From: CADEEN01 sp963738425
Lineage (GTDB): Bacteria > Pseudomonadota > Gammaproteobacteria > Burkholderiales > Burkholderiaceae_C
Assembly: GCA_963738425.1 (NCBI GenBank)
Contig: CAVTWT010000012.1
Span: 124,001 to 188,000, forward strand
Length of the DNA stretch: 64,000 nt
Direction of reading: 5' to 3'
Within the stretch, counting starts at the first letter, position 1. Each line of letters starts with the position of its first letter. Made by a program: the position numbers and the translations under genes. Below, piece by piece: positions 28,100 to 35,972 of the stretch. The notes under the pieces were generated by a model, which was given only the letters and a program-made list of their open reading frames with translations, was not told the DNA's origin and ran no database searches.

Positions 28100-28622
28100 T
28101 GAGTTCCTTGATCAGGGGCACGATGCGCTTCTGGATGACCTCCGGCGTCACCGGGCCGACATGCTTGAAGCGGATCACGCCCGCCTTGTCGATGACGAAG
28201 GTCTCGGGCACGCCATAGACGCCGAAGTCGATGCCGATGCGGCCATCGCCGTCGAACAGCGAGGCTTCGTACGGGTTGCCATGTCGCGCCAGCCACTGCG
28301 TGGCGTTCGGCCGCGTGTCTTTGTAGTTCAGGCCGATCATCGTCACTTGCTTTGTGCGCGCCAGGGCGACCATGTGTGGGTGCTCGTCGAGGCACGGCGT
28401 GCACCACGAGGCCCAGACGTTGAGCAACCACACCTTGCCCAGCATGTCGTCGCGGCCGAGAGTCTTGCCGGCGTCGCCGAGGTGCGTCAACGCGAAGGCA
28501 GGCGCAGGCTTGCCGATCAGTGGCGACGGGACTTCGCGCGGGTTGAGCTTCAGGCCCACCGCCAGAAAAGCCACCAGCACGCCGAACACCGCCAGCGGAA
28601 TGATGAAGCGCAGGCCCTTCAT
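28092..28622 (-). CDS. ccmG: Thiol:disulfide oxidoreductase CcmG/DsbE
   Basis: Membrane-anchored periplasmic thioredoxin-like protein of 176 residues. One N-terminal helix (residues 5-24), then the thioredoxin fold with active site WCTPC (Cys74, Cys77) and the cis-proline block GVYGVPETFVID. It keeps apocytochrome and CcmH thiols reduced. Its ATG overlaps the ccmF stop by four bases, part of the chain of ATGA overlaps along the operon. Confidence 0.95.
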   Translation of the reverse strand: MKGLRFIIPLAVFGVLVAFLAVGLKLNPREVPSPLIGKPAPAFALTHLGDAGKTLGRDDMLGKVWLLNVWASWCTPCLDEHPHMVALARTKQVTMIGLNYKDTRPNATQWLARHGNPYEASLFDGDGRIGIDFGVYGVPETFVIDKAGVIRFKHVGPVTPEVIQKRIVPLIKELNA

Positions 28623-30604
28623 GGTGCGAGGGTGGCGCCGGACAGGTCGATGCGCTCACGCTCGCGGCTGGTGGCGCGGTAGCGACGGTCGGTCGCGGCC
28701 AAGCCGCCGCCCAGGGCCATCAACACGCAGCCGCCCCAGATCCAATCGATGAAGGGCTTGAAGTACACACGCACGACCCAGGCGCTGTTGCCCACGGGCT
28801 CGCCGAGCGAGACGTACAGATCGCGCGTGAAGCCGGTGTCGATCGCGGCCTCGGTCATCGGGTTCTGCTGCACGCGGTAGATGCGCTTTTCCGGGCGCAT
28901 CGTCGCCACCGGTTTGCCGTCGCGCGTGACTTCGACGAGGCCTTGCACGGCCTGGTAGTTCGGGCCCTGGTGGTCGCGCACGCCGCGGTAGGTGAAGACG
29001 TAGCCGGCGACTTCGACCGTGTCGTTCAGTTCCATCTTCACGTCGCGCTCGATGCCGTAGGTGTTGACCATGCTGACGCCGAAGGCGAACGCGGCCACGC
29101 CGACATGCGCCAGCCACATGCCCCACATGGTGCGCGGCACGAGTTTCAAGCGCGCCCACAGGTTCGACGCGGCGACGCTCGCCGGGCGCACGCGCTCGAT
29201 GAGGTCGGTGGCGACGGCGAAGACGATCCACCAGGCCATCAGGAAACCCAGCGTGGCCATCGCGGAGATGCGGCCGGCCAGCCAGCCCGTGAGCAGCGCG
29301 GCGACGACGGTCAGCACGGCGGCCCAGCGCAGGCGCTTGGCCAGGCTCGGCAGTTCGGCGGCTTTCCAGCGCGCCAGCGGACCGATGCCCATCAGGAACA
29401 CCAGCGGCGTCATGATCGGCACGAACACGGCATCGAAGTACGGCGGGCCGACAGAAATCTTGCCCATGCCCAGGGCATCGAGCGCCAACGGGTAGAGCGT
29501 GCCGAGCAGCACGGTGCCCATCGCCACCACGAGCATGACGTTGTTGCCGAGCAGCATGGTTTCGCGCGACACCATCTCGAAGCGTGCGCCCAAGCCGACC
29601 TGCGGCGCACGCCACGCGTACAGCGCCAGCGAGCCACCGATGACGACGACGAGGAAGGCGAGAATGAACAGGCCACGCGCGGGATCGGTGGCGAAGGCGT
29701 GCACTGACGACAGCACGCCCGAGCGGACGAGGAAGGTGCCCAGCAATGACAGCGAGAACGCCATGATCGCCAGCAATACGGTCCACGATTTGAATGCGCC
29801 GCGTTTTTCGGTGACGGCCAGCGAGTGAATCAACGCCGTGCCGACCAGCCACGGCATGAACGACGCGTTCTCCACCGGGTCCCAGAACCACCAGCCGCCC
29901 CAGCCGAGTTCGTAGTAAGCCCACCAGCTGCCCAGCGCAATGCCGATGGTGAGGAACATCCACGCGGCGGTGGTCCAGGGCCGCGTCCAGCGCGCCCAGG
30001 TCGAGTCGAGGTTGCCGCCGATCAGAGCCGCGATCGCAAACGCAAACGCCACCGAGAAGCCGACATAGCCCATGTAGAGCATCGGCGGGTGGATGATCAT
30101 GCCCGGGTCCTGCAGCAGCGGGTTCAGGTCGCGCCCGTCGGCGGCGGCCGGCAGCAAACGCTCGAACGGGTTCGAGGTGATCAGCGTGAAGAGCAGGAAG
30201 CCGACGCTGACGAGTCCCAGCACGGCGAGGATGCGTGCGATCACCGGCAGCGGCAGGTGGCGGCTGAAGGCGGCCACGGCCAGCGTCCAGGTGCTGAGCA
30301 TCAAGATCCACAGCAGCAGCGAGCCTTCATGGCCGCCCCACACCGCGGCGATGCGAAATTGCAGCGGCAGCGCCGAGTTGCTGTTCGAGGCGACGTAGAG
30401 CACGGAGAAATCGTTCTGGACGAACGAGACCGTCAAACAGATGAAGGCCATGCCGACGAGCAGAAACTGCGTCTGCGCCGCAGGCCGTGCCAGCGCCATC
30501 CAGTCGCTGCGCCCACGCGCGGCGCCGATGATCGGCAGGCTGCCCTGCACCAGCCCCACGGCCAGTGCCAGGATCAGCGCGAGTTGGCCGAGTTCGGGGA
30601 TCAC
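28619..30604 (-). CDS. ccmF: Haem lyase CcmF
   Basis: Large inner-membrane protein of 661 residues with about 15 helices. The haem-handling WWD motif GWGGWWFWDPVENASFMPWL and HPPMLYMGYVGFS are conserved; periplasmic His residues bind haem b. With CcmH and CcmI it ligates haem to apocytochrome c. It overlaps both ccmG and ccmE by four bases. Full length, no oddities. Confidence 0.97.
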   Translation of the reverse strand: MIPELGQLALILALAVGLVQGSLPIIGAARGRSDWMALARPAAQTQFLLVGMAFICLTVSFVQNDFSVLYVASNSNSALPLQFRIAAVWGGHEGSLLLWILMLSTWTLAVAAFSRHLPLPVIARILAVLGLVSVGFLLFTLITSNPFERLLPAAADGRDLNPLLQDPGMIIHPPMLYMGYVGFSVAFAFAIAALIGGNLDSTWARWTRPWTTAAWMFLTIGIALGSWWAYYELGWGGWWFWDPVENASFMPWLVGTALIHSLAVTEKRGAFKSWTVLLAIMAFSLSLLGTFLVRSGVLSSVHAFATDPARGLFILAFLVVVIGGSLALYAWRAPQVGLGARFEMVSRETMLLGNNVMLVVAMGTVLLGTLYPLALDALGMGKISVGPPYFDAVFVPIMTPLVFLMGIGPLARWKAAELPSLAKRLRWAAVLTVVAALLTGWLAGRISAMATLGFLMAWWIVFAVATDLIERVRPASVAASNLWARLKLVPRTMWGMWLAHVGVAAFAFGVSMVNTYGIERDVKMELNDTVEVAGYVFTYRGVRDHQGPNYQAVQGLVEVTRDGKPVATMRPEKRIYRVQQNPMTEAAIDTGFTRDLYVSLGEPVGNSAWVVRVYFKPFIDWIWGGCVLMALGGGLAATDRRYRATSRERERIDLSGATLAP

Positions 30605-31065
30605 CGCGCGGCCCCCGGAGAGACGGTGTTGGCGATCTTCTCGTTGGTTTGTGCCGCGCGCTTCAAGGCTTCAGCGGCTTCCGGCGGCATGTAGTTCTCG
30701 TCATGCTTGGCCAGCACCTCACGCGCCACGAAGACGCCATCGCTGTGCAACTGGCCTTGCGCGACGACACCTTTGCCCTCCTTGAACAGGTCGGGAAGGA
30801 TGCCGGTGTAGCGCACGCTGATCGTCTGCGCGGTGTCGGTGACGGCGAACTCGACTTCGGTGCCGTTGCGCTTGACGCTGCCTTCTTTCACCAGGCCGCC
30901 GAGGCGGAACGTCTTGGCAGCGGGTGCTTCCTTGGCGACCACCTGCGACGGCGAGAAGAAGAACACCAGGTTGCTCTGGAAGGCGTTGAGCACCAGGCCC
31001 GCGGCCACGGCCACGCTGGCAACGATGCCGCCGATGACGGCCAGACGTTTATGACGCGGTTTCAT
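30601..31065 (-). CDS. ccmE: Haem chaperone CcmE
   Basis: Periplasmic haem chaperone, 154 residues, one N-terminal membrane helix, OB-fold body with FRLGGLVKEGSV and VRYTGILPDLFKEG, and the covalent haem ligand His121 in AKHDENYMPPE with Tyr125. It carries haem from CcmABCD to CcmF. Its ATG follows the ccmD stop directly. Confidence 0.96.
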   Translation of the reverse strand: MKPRHKRLAVIGGIVASVAVAAGLVLNAFQSNLVFFFSPSQVVAKEAPAAKTFRLGGLVKEGSVKRNGTEVEFAVTDTAQTISVRYTGILPDLFKEGKGVVAQGQLHSDGVFVAREVLAKHDENYMPPEAAEALKRAAQTNEKIANTVSPGAAR

Positions 31066-31227
31066 TCAGTGCTCCAAGTGCGTTGTACTGCGGCGCGCGC
31101 GCCGCAGGTGGCGGCGCACCAGCCAGGGTTCTGCCAGCATCAGCGCCGCGGTGACCCCGTAGGAGCCCCAAACGTACAGGCCATAGCCCTTCATGGCCAT
31201 GAACTCCGTCAAACTTCCCCAGTTCAT
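31066..31227 (-). CDS. ccmD: Haem exporter subunit CcmD
   Basis: A 53-residue protein with a single membrane helix (GLYVWGSYGVTAALMLAEPW) and a basic cytoplasmic tail (RRHLRRARR), the CcmD pattern. It helps release holo-CcmE from CcmABC. It overlaps the ccmC stop by four bases (ATGA) and ends directly at the ccmE start. Confidence 0.9.
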   Translation of the reverse strand: MNWGSLTEFMAMKGYGLYVWGSYGVTAALMLAEPWLVRRHLRRARRSTTHLEH

Positions 31228-31961
31228 GACATTTCCTTTCGTGCCCAGTCGGCGTCGGCGTCGCGTTCCAGGGCCAGCGCCTGCGCCCGGGTGAACACCG
31301 TGGCGAAGGCATAAGCCCAGAAAGCCACGGTCATGATCAGCATCGCCAGCAGCATGGTCTGCGCCATTTTCGGTGCGCTGGTCAGGCTGACCGTGGCGCC
31401 CTGGTGCAGGGTATTCCACCAGCGCACCGAGAAGTAAATGATCGGCACATTGATCGAGCCGACGATGGCCAGCAGTGCGCCGGCCTTGTCGCCGCGAGTC
31501 AGATCGTCGATCGATGTCACCAGCGCGATAAAACCAAGATACAAAAAGAGCAGGATAAGTTCCGAAGTCAGGCGCGCGTCCCAGACCCACCAGGTCCCCC
31601 ACGTGGGCTTGCCCCAGAAGGCGCCGGTCCACAGGGCGATGAAGGTGAACATCGCGCCGGTGGGTGCAATCGCGCGCGCCAGGGTCGAGGCCATGCGGGC
31701 GTTGAGCATCCAGCCGACCGCTGCCCAGAACGCCATGGCGAGGTACAGGATCATCGACATCCAGGCCGCGGGCACGTGAATGAAGATGATGCGGTAGGCC
31801 TCGCCTTGCGTGGCGTCGGTCGGGGCGACGAAGAAGCCGATGTAGAGGCCGGCGAGGCTGAGTGCGATGGCCAGCGCCCACAGCCATGGATTGACCGCTG
31901 CTGCGAGCGCGAAAAAGCGCGGCGGTGCGGAAAAAGTCAACCAGGTCATCGGTGCCTTCAT
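31224..31961 (-). CDS. ccmC: Haem exporter protein CcmC
   Basis: Six-helix inner-membrane protein of 245 residues that loads haem onto CcmE. It has the tryptophan-rich motif TWGTWWVWDARLTSELILLF and the flanking histidines FIHVPAAWMS and NTLHQGATVS. It lies seven bases after ccmB on the same strand and overlaps ccmD. Confidence 0.96.
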   Translation of the reverse strand: MKAPMTWLTFSAPPRFFALAAAVNPWLWALAIALSLAGLYIGFFVAPTDATQGEAYRIIFIHVPAAWMSMILYLAMAFWAAVGWMLNARMASTLARAIAPTGAMFTFIALWTGAFWGKPTWGTWWVWDARLTSELILLFLYLGFIALVTSIDDLTRGDKAGALLAIVGSINVPIIYFSVRWWNTLHQGATVSLTSAPKMAQTMLLAMLIMTVAFWAYAFATVFTRAQALALERDADADWARKEMS

Positions 31962-31968
31962 GCGGGAA

Positions 31969-32637
31969 TCACTCCAGTGCGATGCGCAGTGCGAACGATG
32001 TCGCCACCGGCGCGCACAGTACGGTGAAGATCAGCAGCGCGCCGAGCAGCGAAAAATGCCCCTGCGCCGACAGGCCGGAATCGATCGCGCTGACCGCGCC
32101 GGCGCCGAAGATCAGCGCCGGAATCGACAGCGGCACGATCAGCAGGATCAACAGCACACCCGCGCTGCGCAGACCGAGCGTGAGCGCGGCACCCAGGCCA
32201 CCCAGCAGCGACAGGATCGGCGTGCCGAGCAGCAACGAGGCAACGAGGGCGGCGAGCGAGTCAACGCTCATGCCGAGCAGCAGGCCGATCAGCGGCGCCA
32301 CCAGGACCAGCGGCGCGCCGGTCACTGTCCAGTGCGCGGCAGCCTTGGCGGCGGCGACGAGGCTGCCGGAGTGGCCCGACAGCATCATCTGCTCGAGCGA
32401 CCCGTCGGTGTAGTCGCCGGCGTACAGGTTGGCCACCGACAGCATCGACGCCAGCAGCGCGCAGACCCAGACGATGCCGGCGGCGATCTGGCGCAGCATC
32501 TGCGGCTCGGGGCCGACGCCAAGCGGAAACAGGCTGATCGCGACGACGAAAAAAACCACCGGCAGCAGCGCTTCGACGCGCCGCCGCAAGGCCACGCGCA
32601 CGTCGCGGCTGTAGATGGCGAGGATGGGGCTGGCCAT
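31969..32637 (-). CDS. ccmB: Haem exporter membrane subunit CcmB
   Basis: A 222-residue membrane protein with six predicted helices. Family signs are an N-terminal basic region with AIYSRDVRVALRRR, the segment YAGDYTDGSLEQMMLSGHS, and GTPILSLLGGLGAALTLGLR. It forms the CcmAB ABC transporter that drives release of holo-CcmE. Ten bases separate it from ccmA. Confidence 0.95.
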   Translation of the reverse strand: MASPILAIYSRDVRVALRRRVEALLPVVFFVVAISLFPLGVGPEPQMLRQIAAGIVWVCALLASMLSVANLYAGDYTDGSLEQMMLSGHSGSLVAAAKAAAHWTVTGAPLVLVAPLIGLLLGMSVDSLAALVASLLLGTPILSLLGGLGAALTLGLRSAGVLLILLIVPLSIPALIFGAGAVSAIDSGLSAQGHFSLLGALLIFTVLCAPVATSFALRIALE

Positions 32638-32647
32638 GCCGTGGCGC

Positions 32648-33322
32648 TCAGGCGAACGCGTCGAGGTCGAACACCGTCATCGGCGGCGCCGATGACCCCG
32701 CCGCCTGATGGCTCGTCAGCAGCACGCTGCCGCCGCGTGCAAGATGTTCGTTGAGCAGGGTGTTGATGCTGTCGATGCCATCGCTGTCGAGCGCGTCGTA
32801 CGGCTCGTCGAGGATCCAGATCGACGCTTCGCGCTCCAAGGCCAGCCGCGCCAGCGTGGCGCGGCGGCGTTGGCCTTGCGACAGCGTGCGCACCAGCGCG
32901 TCGCGCCGCGAGGCCATGCCGACACGATCGAGGGCCGCGTGCAGCGCCGCGATGCTGTCATCGCGCCCATGCAGCTGCGCCAGAAAACGCAGCGATTCGG
33001 TGACGCTCAGATCGTCCTTCAGCGCGCTGGCATGCGCGACGTAGACCAGGCGCTGCGCCATCGCCGCGTCCCGAACCGGCACACCGCCCCAGGTGATGCG
33101 CCCCGACTCCGGCAACGCCAGCCCGGCGGCCAGGCGCAGCAGGCTGGTCTTGCCGCGCCCATTGCGCCCGCGCAGCCACATCGCCTGGCCGCCGCCGACA
33201 TGGAAGTTGACGCCCGCGAACAAGCGCCGGTTGCCGCGGCGGCAGGCCAGGTCGACAGCAGCCAGTGTGGGCAAACCCCCGGTGTCAGAACGAGTAGCGG
33301 GCACCGAGAGAGTAGTTGGCAC
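32648..33322 (-). CDS. ccmA: Haem exporter ATPase CcmA
   Basis: ABC ATPase of 224 residues: Walker A LRGRNGRGKTSLLR, signature LSQGQRRRATLARLAL, Walker B ASIWILDEPYDALD, switch His in LLTSHQAA. The ATG at 33322 overlaps the end of the upstream outer-membrane protein gene by 38 bases. A TTG at 33274, after the run CCGGGGGT, would give the more usual N-terminus and is a strong alternative. It is first of the ccm genes but has no own promoter space, so it is probably transcribed with the cytochrome operon upstream. Confidence 0.94.
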   Translation of the reverse strand: MPTTLSVPATRSDTGGLPTLAAVDLACRRGNRRLFAGVNFHVGGGQAMWLRGRNGRGKTSLLRLAAGLALPESGRITWGGVPVRDAAMAQRLVYVAHASALKDDLSVTESLRFLAQLHGRDDSIAALHAALDRVGMASRRDALVRTLSQGQRRRATLARLALEREASIWILDEPYDALDSDGIDSINTLLNEHLARGGSVLLTSHQAAGSSAPPMTVFDLDAFA

Positions 33323-35924
33323 GGTTGGAAGATTCTTTGGTCGTGACGGTCAATGTCGGATCGGTCGGGTCCGCCGCGACGCGCAGGGATTTGCCCAGTT
33401 CATAAGTCAGGCTCGATTCCAGCGCCCAACGCTCCCAGCCCCGGTAGGTGACGCGCAGTCCCGGTGTCCAGCGCTCGTTGGTACTGCCCTGCGGCGTCCG
33501 GTCGCGGTAGTACTGTAACGACGGTTCGAGCTGCCAGACGTCGGCGGCGATCGACGAGTTGTTGTACGACAAGAGAAAGCCCTTCAACTGCGGACTGGTG
33601 ATGCCGGTGGTCGAGAAGACATGCGTGTCACGCTGCGAGTACAGGTTCAACCCGATCAGCTGGGCGCTGACGCTGTAGATGTTGCCGGTGGCCGGCCGGC
33701 CGTTCTCGAAGCCGACGACTTCCGGCACCGCGGGAATGGCGCCCGTGTTGGTGAGTTGCGCGCTGGCGCCGACCTGCCAGGTCTTGTTCAGCGGCCGCGT
33801 GATGCCCAGTTGCGCCTGCGTGATGAAGGGCGTGGTGCGCTTGATCTGGTCGCGCAGCGCGAGCAGGGTGGTCGTCGCCAGCTTGTCGCCGATGCGCGTG
33901 AACAGCACGCCCGGGTTGGCCGGGTCTTCGAAGGTCAGCGCATTGCCCAACGCCAGCATCGACAAGACGCGCCGGTCGTAGAGCGCGTTGAGCACCGTCA
34001 TGTCGTCCATGACCAGGGTGCCCTGCACGGTGGCGATGTTCAAGCCCTTGATCAGCGTGTCGTAGTCGAACTGCGAGAAGACGGACGCGCCGTCCTTGAA
34101 GTAGCGCATGTCCAGGCCGACGGCGCGGCGGTCGATCTCGCTGTCGATGGTCTGCTGGATCACGTACACGGCGCCGCCGAAATTGGGCAGCAGCGCATCG
34201 GCGTCGAGCGAGGCGCCATAGAAGCGGCGCTTGGACTCGAAGAACTTGTCGGTCGGCACGCCGGCCACCGCGGCGAGCTTGAGCTTGGGGCGCAGCAGCA
34301 CGTTCGCCGACACGCCGTCGAAGCGCCCCATCACGCCGCCGCCGGTCGGCGACTGGCGGCCCAGGCGCACGCCGTATCCACCCGACAGCGACTTGTAGTC
34401 CACGTACAGCGCCGACAGGCGGTTCTTGCTCTTGTCGCTGCGCTCGAGGTCGGTGGTGTAGGCATCGCGGAAGACGAAGCGCAAGTCGCTGTCGGCGTCG
34501 CGGCGGCGCCATGTCAGGTCGACGTCGTTGAACAGCTGGTTGGCCTTGTCGGCCGAGAACAGCGGATCGCCGGCCACCTGCGGCAAGCCGGCCACCGGCG
34601 AGTCCTTGAAGTCTTGGCTGCGGATCTGGCCGTTGCCGCCGAAGTACGACATCGAGGCCGAGCCGGTGACGGTGGTTTCGACGGCAGGGCGTTTTTCGTC
34701 CTGCGCGACTTTGGGGGCAGGGGCCGGCAGCGCGGCGAGTTCGCGTTTGACGCGGTCGCTGCCGTCGCCTTGCGGATAGAGCTGCAGGTAGGTTTCGAAC
34801 TCGATGCGCGCTCGTGCGACGTCTCCCGCACGCGCTCTTGCCACACCGGCCAGCTCCTGCGCGGCGCGTGTGTTGCGGTTGGGCGGCAGGTTGAGCAGCT
34901 CGTTCAACGCTGCCGTGGCGGCGACGAAATTCTGCTGCGACATGGCCGATTGCGCCGTCGACAACAGCGCATCGGACTGGGCGTCGATCTCGGCCGCCGT
35001 CAGGATCGGTGGTGCGGCGGCGGCGGTGGCAGGCGCGGGCGGCGGCGGTGCAGTGGGTGCAGGCACCGGTGAAGGTGCGGGAGCGGGGGCCGCCCCAGGA
35101 ACTGCGGCAGAGGGTGCAACCGGTGGTGGCGCCACGGGTGCTGTTGCAACGGTGCCGCCGGCGCCCTGTTCAATCGCGGCGCTGGCGATGATCGAAGCCA
35201 GCGGGAATCCACTGAGCTGTCGCAGCACGGCCTCGGCCTGGGTGCGGCTGGCGAAGTGGCCGAGCAGGACTTCGTAGCGCCGCTGGCCGTCGACGACGCG
35301 CTCGCTGGTGAAGACGTCGTAGTTCTGCAGGCTGCGCGGCACCACGGCCGGCAGCGCGGTGCTGGCATTGGTGGACGACTGCAGCACGATGACGAAGCGG
35401 CGTTCGCTCGGCGGCAATGTCGCTGGCGTGATCTCCGTGGGGGCGGGGGCAACCGGCGCGGTGGGCGCCGCCGAACGGCGCACCGGTGCGGCTTGCGCAG
35501 CCGCCACGCCGCCGCCGGCGCCCAGGAAAATGATCTCGATGCTGCGATTACCCTGGCCGGCGCGCACGCTGACGCGCGAGCGGTCCATCGTGCGTAGCAC
35601 CAGCTTGCGGCTGCGTGGGCCGCGGTCGGATTCGTCGGCCAGCGTCAGCCGGGGTAGACCCTGGGCGCTGCCCAGCGCCATGTCCTGAGCAGCCCGCAGC
35701 TCGGCATTGGTGGTCGTCACCAGCGAGTAGAAGATCAGCGTCAGATCGCCGGAGCCGGTGGCAAACGAGCGTTGAAACTGGATCTCGGTGGCGAAGCGCA
35801 GCTGCAGCACCGCGTTGTTGCCTTCGCGACGGACGTCGAACTGATCGATCGTCTGCGCGGATGCGCTGGCGCAGGCGGCCACCAGAACGGCAGCGGAAAT
35901 CGTGGTGCGGAGGACTTGTTTCAT
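33285..35924 (-). CDS. Outer-membrane protein with AMIN-like, SPOR, TPR and beta-barrel regions
   Basis: An 879-residue exported protein. After a signal sequence (cleavage near ASASA, although VAAC also fits a lipobox) come an AMIN-like beta domain (about 25-135), a SPOR domain (about 172-248, RFVIVLQSSTNAS to FPLASIIASA), a Pro/Ala linker, a TPR pair (about 310-395), and about 460 residues of alternating strands ending in the aromatic LGARYSF that marks outer-membrane barrels. AMIN and SPOR parts usually bind peptidoglycan. It is the last gene before ccmA and follows two multihaem cytochromes by 48 bases, so I infer a pore or scaffold for them. It is not a classical MtrB/PioB porin by any motif I can see. 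Confidence 0.75.
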   Translation of the reverse strand: MKQVLRTTISAAVLVAACASASAQTIDQFDVRREGNNAVLQLRFATEIQFQRSFATGSGDLTLIFYSLVTTTNAELRAAQDMALGSAQGLPRLTLADESDRGPRSRKLVLRTMDRSRVSVRAGQGNRSIEIIFLGAGGGVAAAQAAPVRRSAAPTAPVAPAPTEITPATLPPSERRFVIVLQSSTNASTALPAVVPRSLQNYDVFTSERVVDGQRRYEVLLGHFASRTQAEAVLRQLSGFPLASIIASAAIEQGAGGTVATAPVAPPPVAPSAAVPGAAPAPAPSPVPAPTAPPPPAPATAAAAPPILTAAEIDAQSDALLSTAQSAMSQQNFVAATAALNELLNLPPNRNTRAAQELAGVARARAGDVARARIEFETYLQLYPQGDGSDRVKRELAALPAPAPKVAQDEKRPAVETTVTGSASMSYFGGNGQIRSQDFKDSPVAGLPQVAGDPLFSADKANQLFNDVDLTWRRRDADSDLRFVFRDAYTTDLERSDKSKNRLSALYVDYKSLSGGYGVRLGRQSPTGGGVMGRFDGVSANVLLRPKLKLAAVAGVPTDKFFESKRRFYGASLDADALLPNFGGAVYVIQQTIDSEIDRRAVGLDMRYFKDGASVFSQFDYDTLIKGLNIATVQGTLVMDDMTVLNALYDRRVLSMLALGNALTFEDPANPGVLFTRIGDKLATTTLLALRDQIKRTTPFITQAQLGITRPLNKTWQVGASAQLTNTGAIPAVPEVVGFENGRPATGNIYSVSAQLIGLNLYSQRDTHVFSTTGITSPQLKGFLLSYNNSSIAADVWQLEPSLQYYRDRTPQGSTNERWTPGLRVTYRGWERWALESSLTYELGKSLRVAADPTDPTLTVTTKESSNRANYSLGARYSF

Positions 35925-35972
35925 GGCGCTTGGGTGGTGGCTTCTTGTGATGGCGCGAGAGGACGGTCGGGG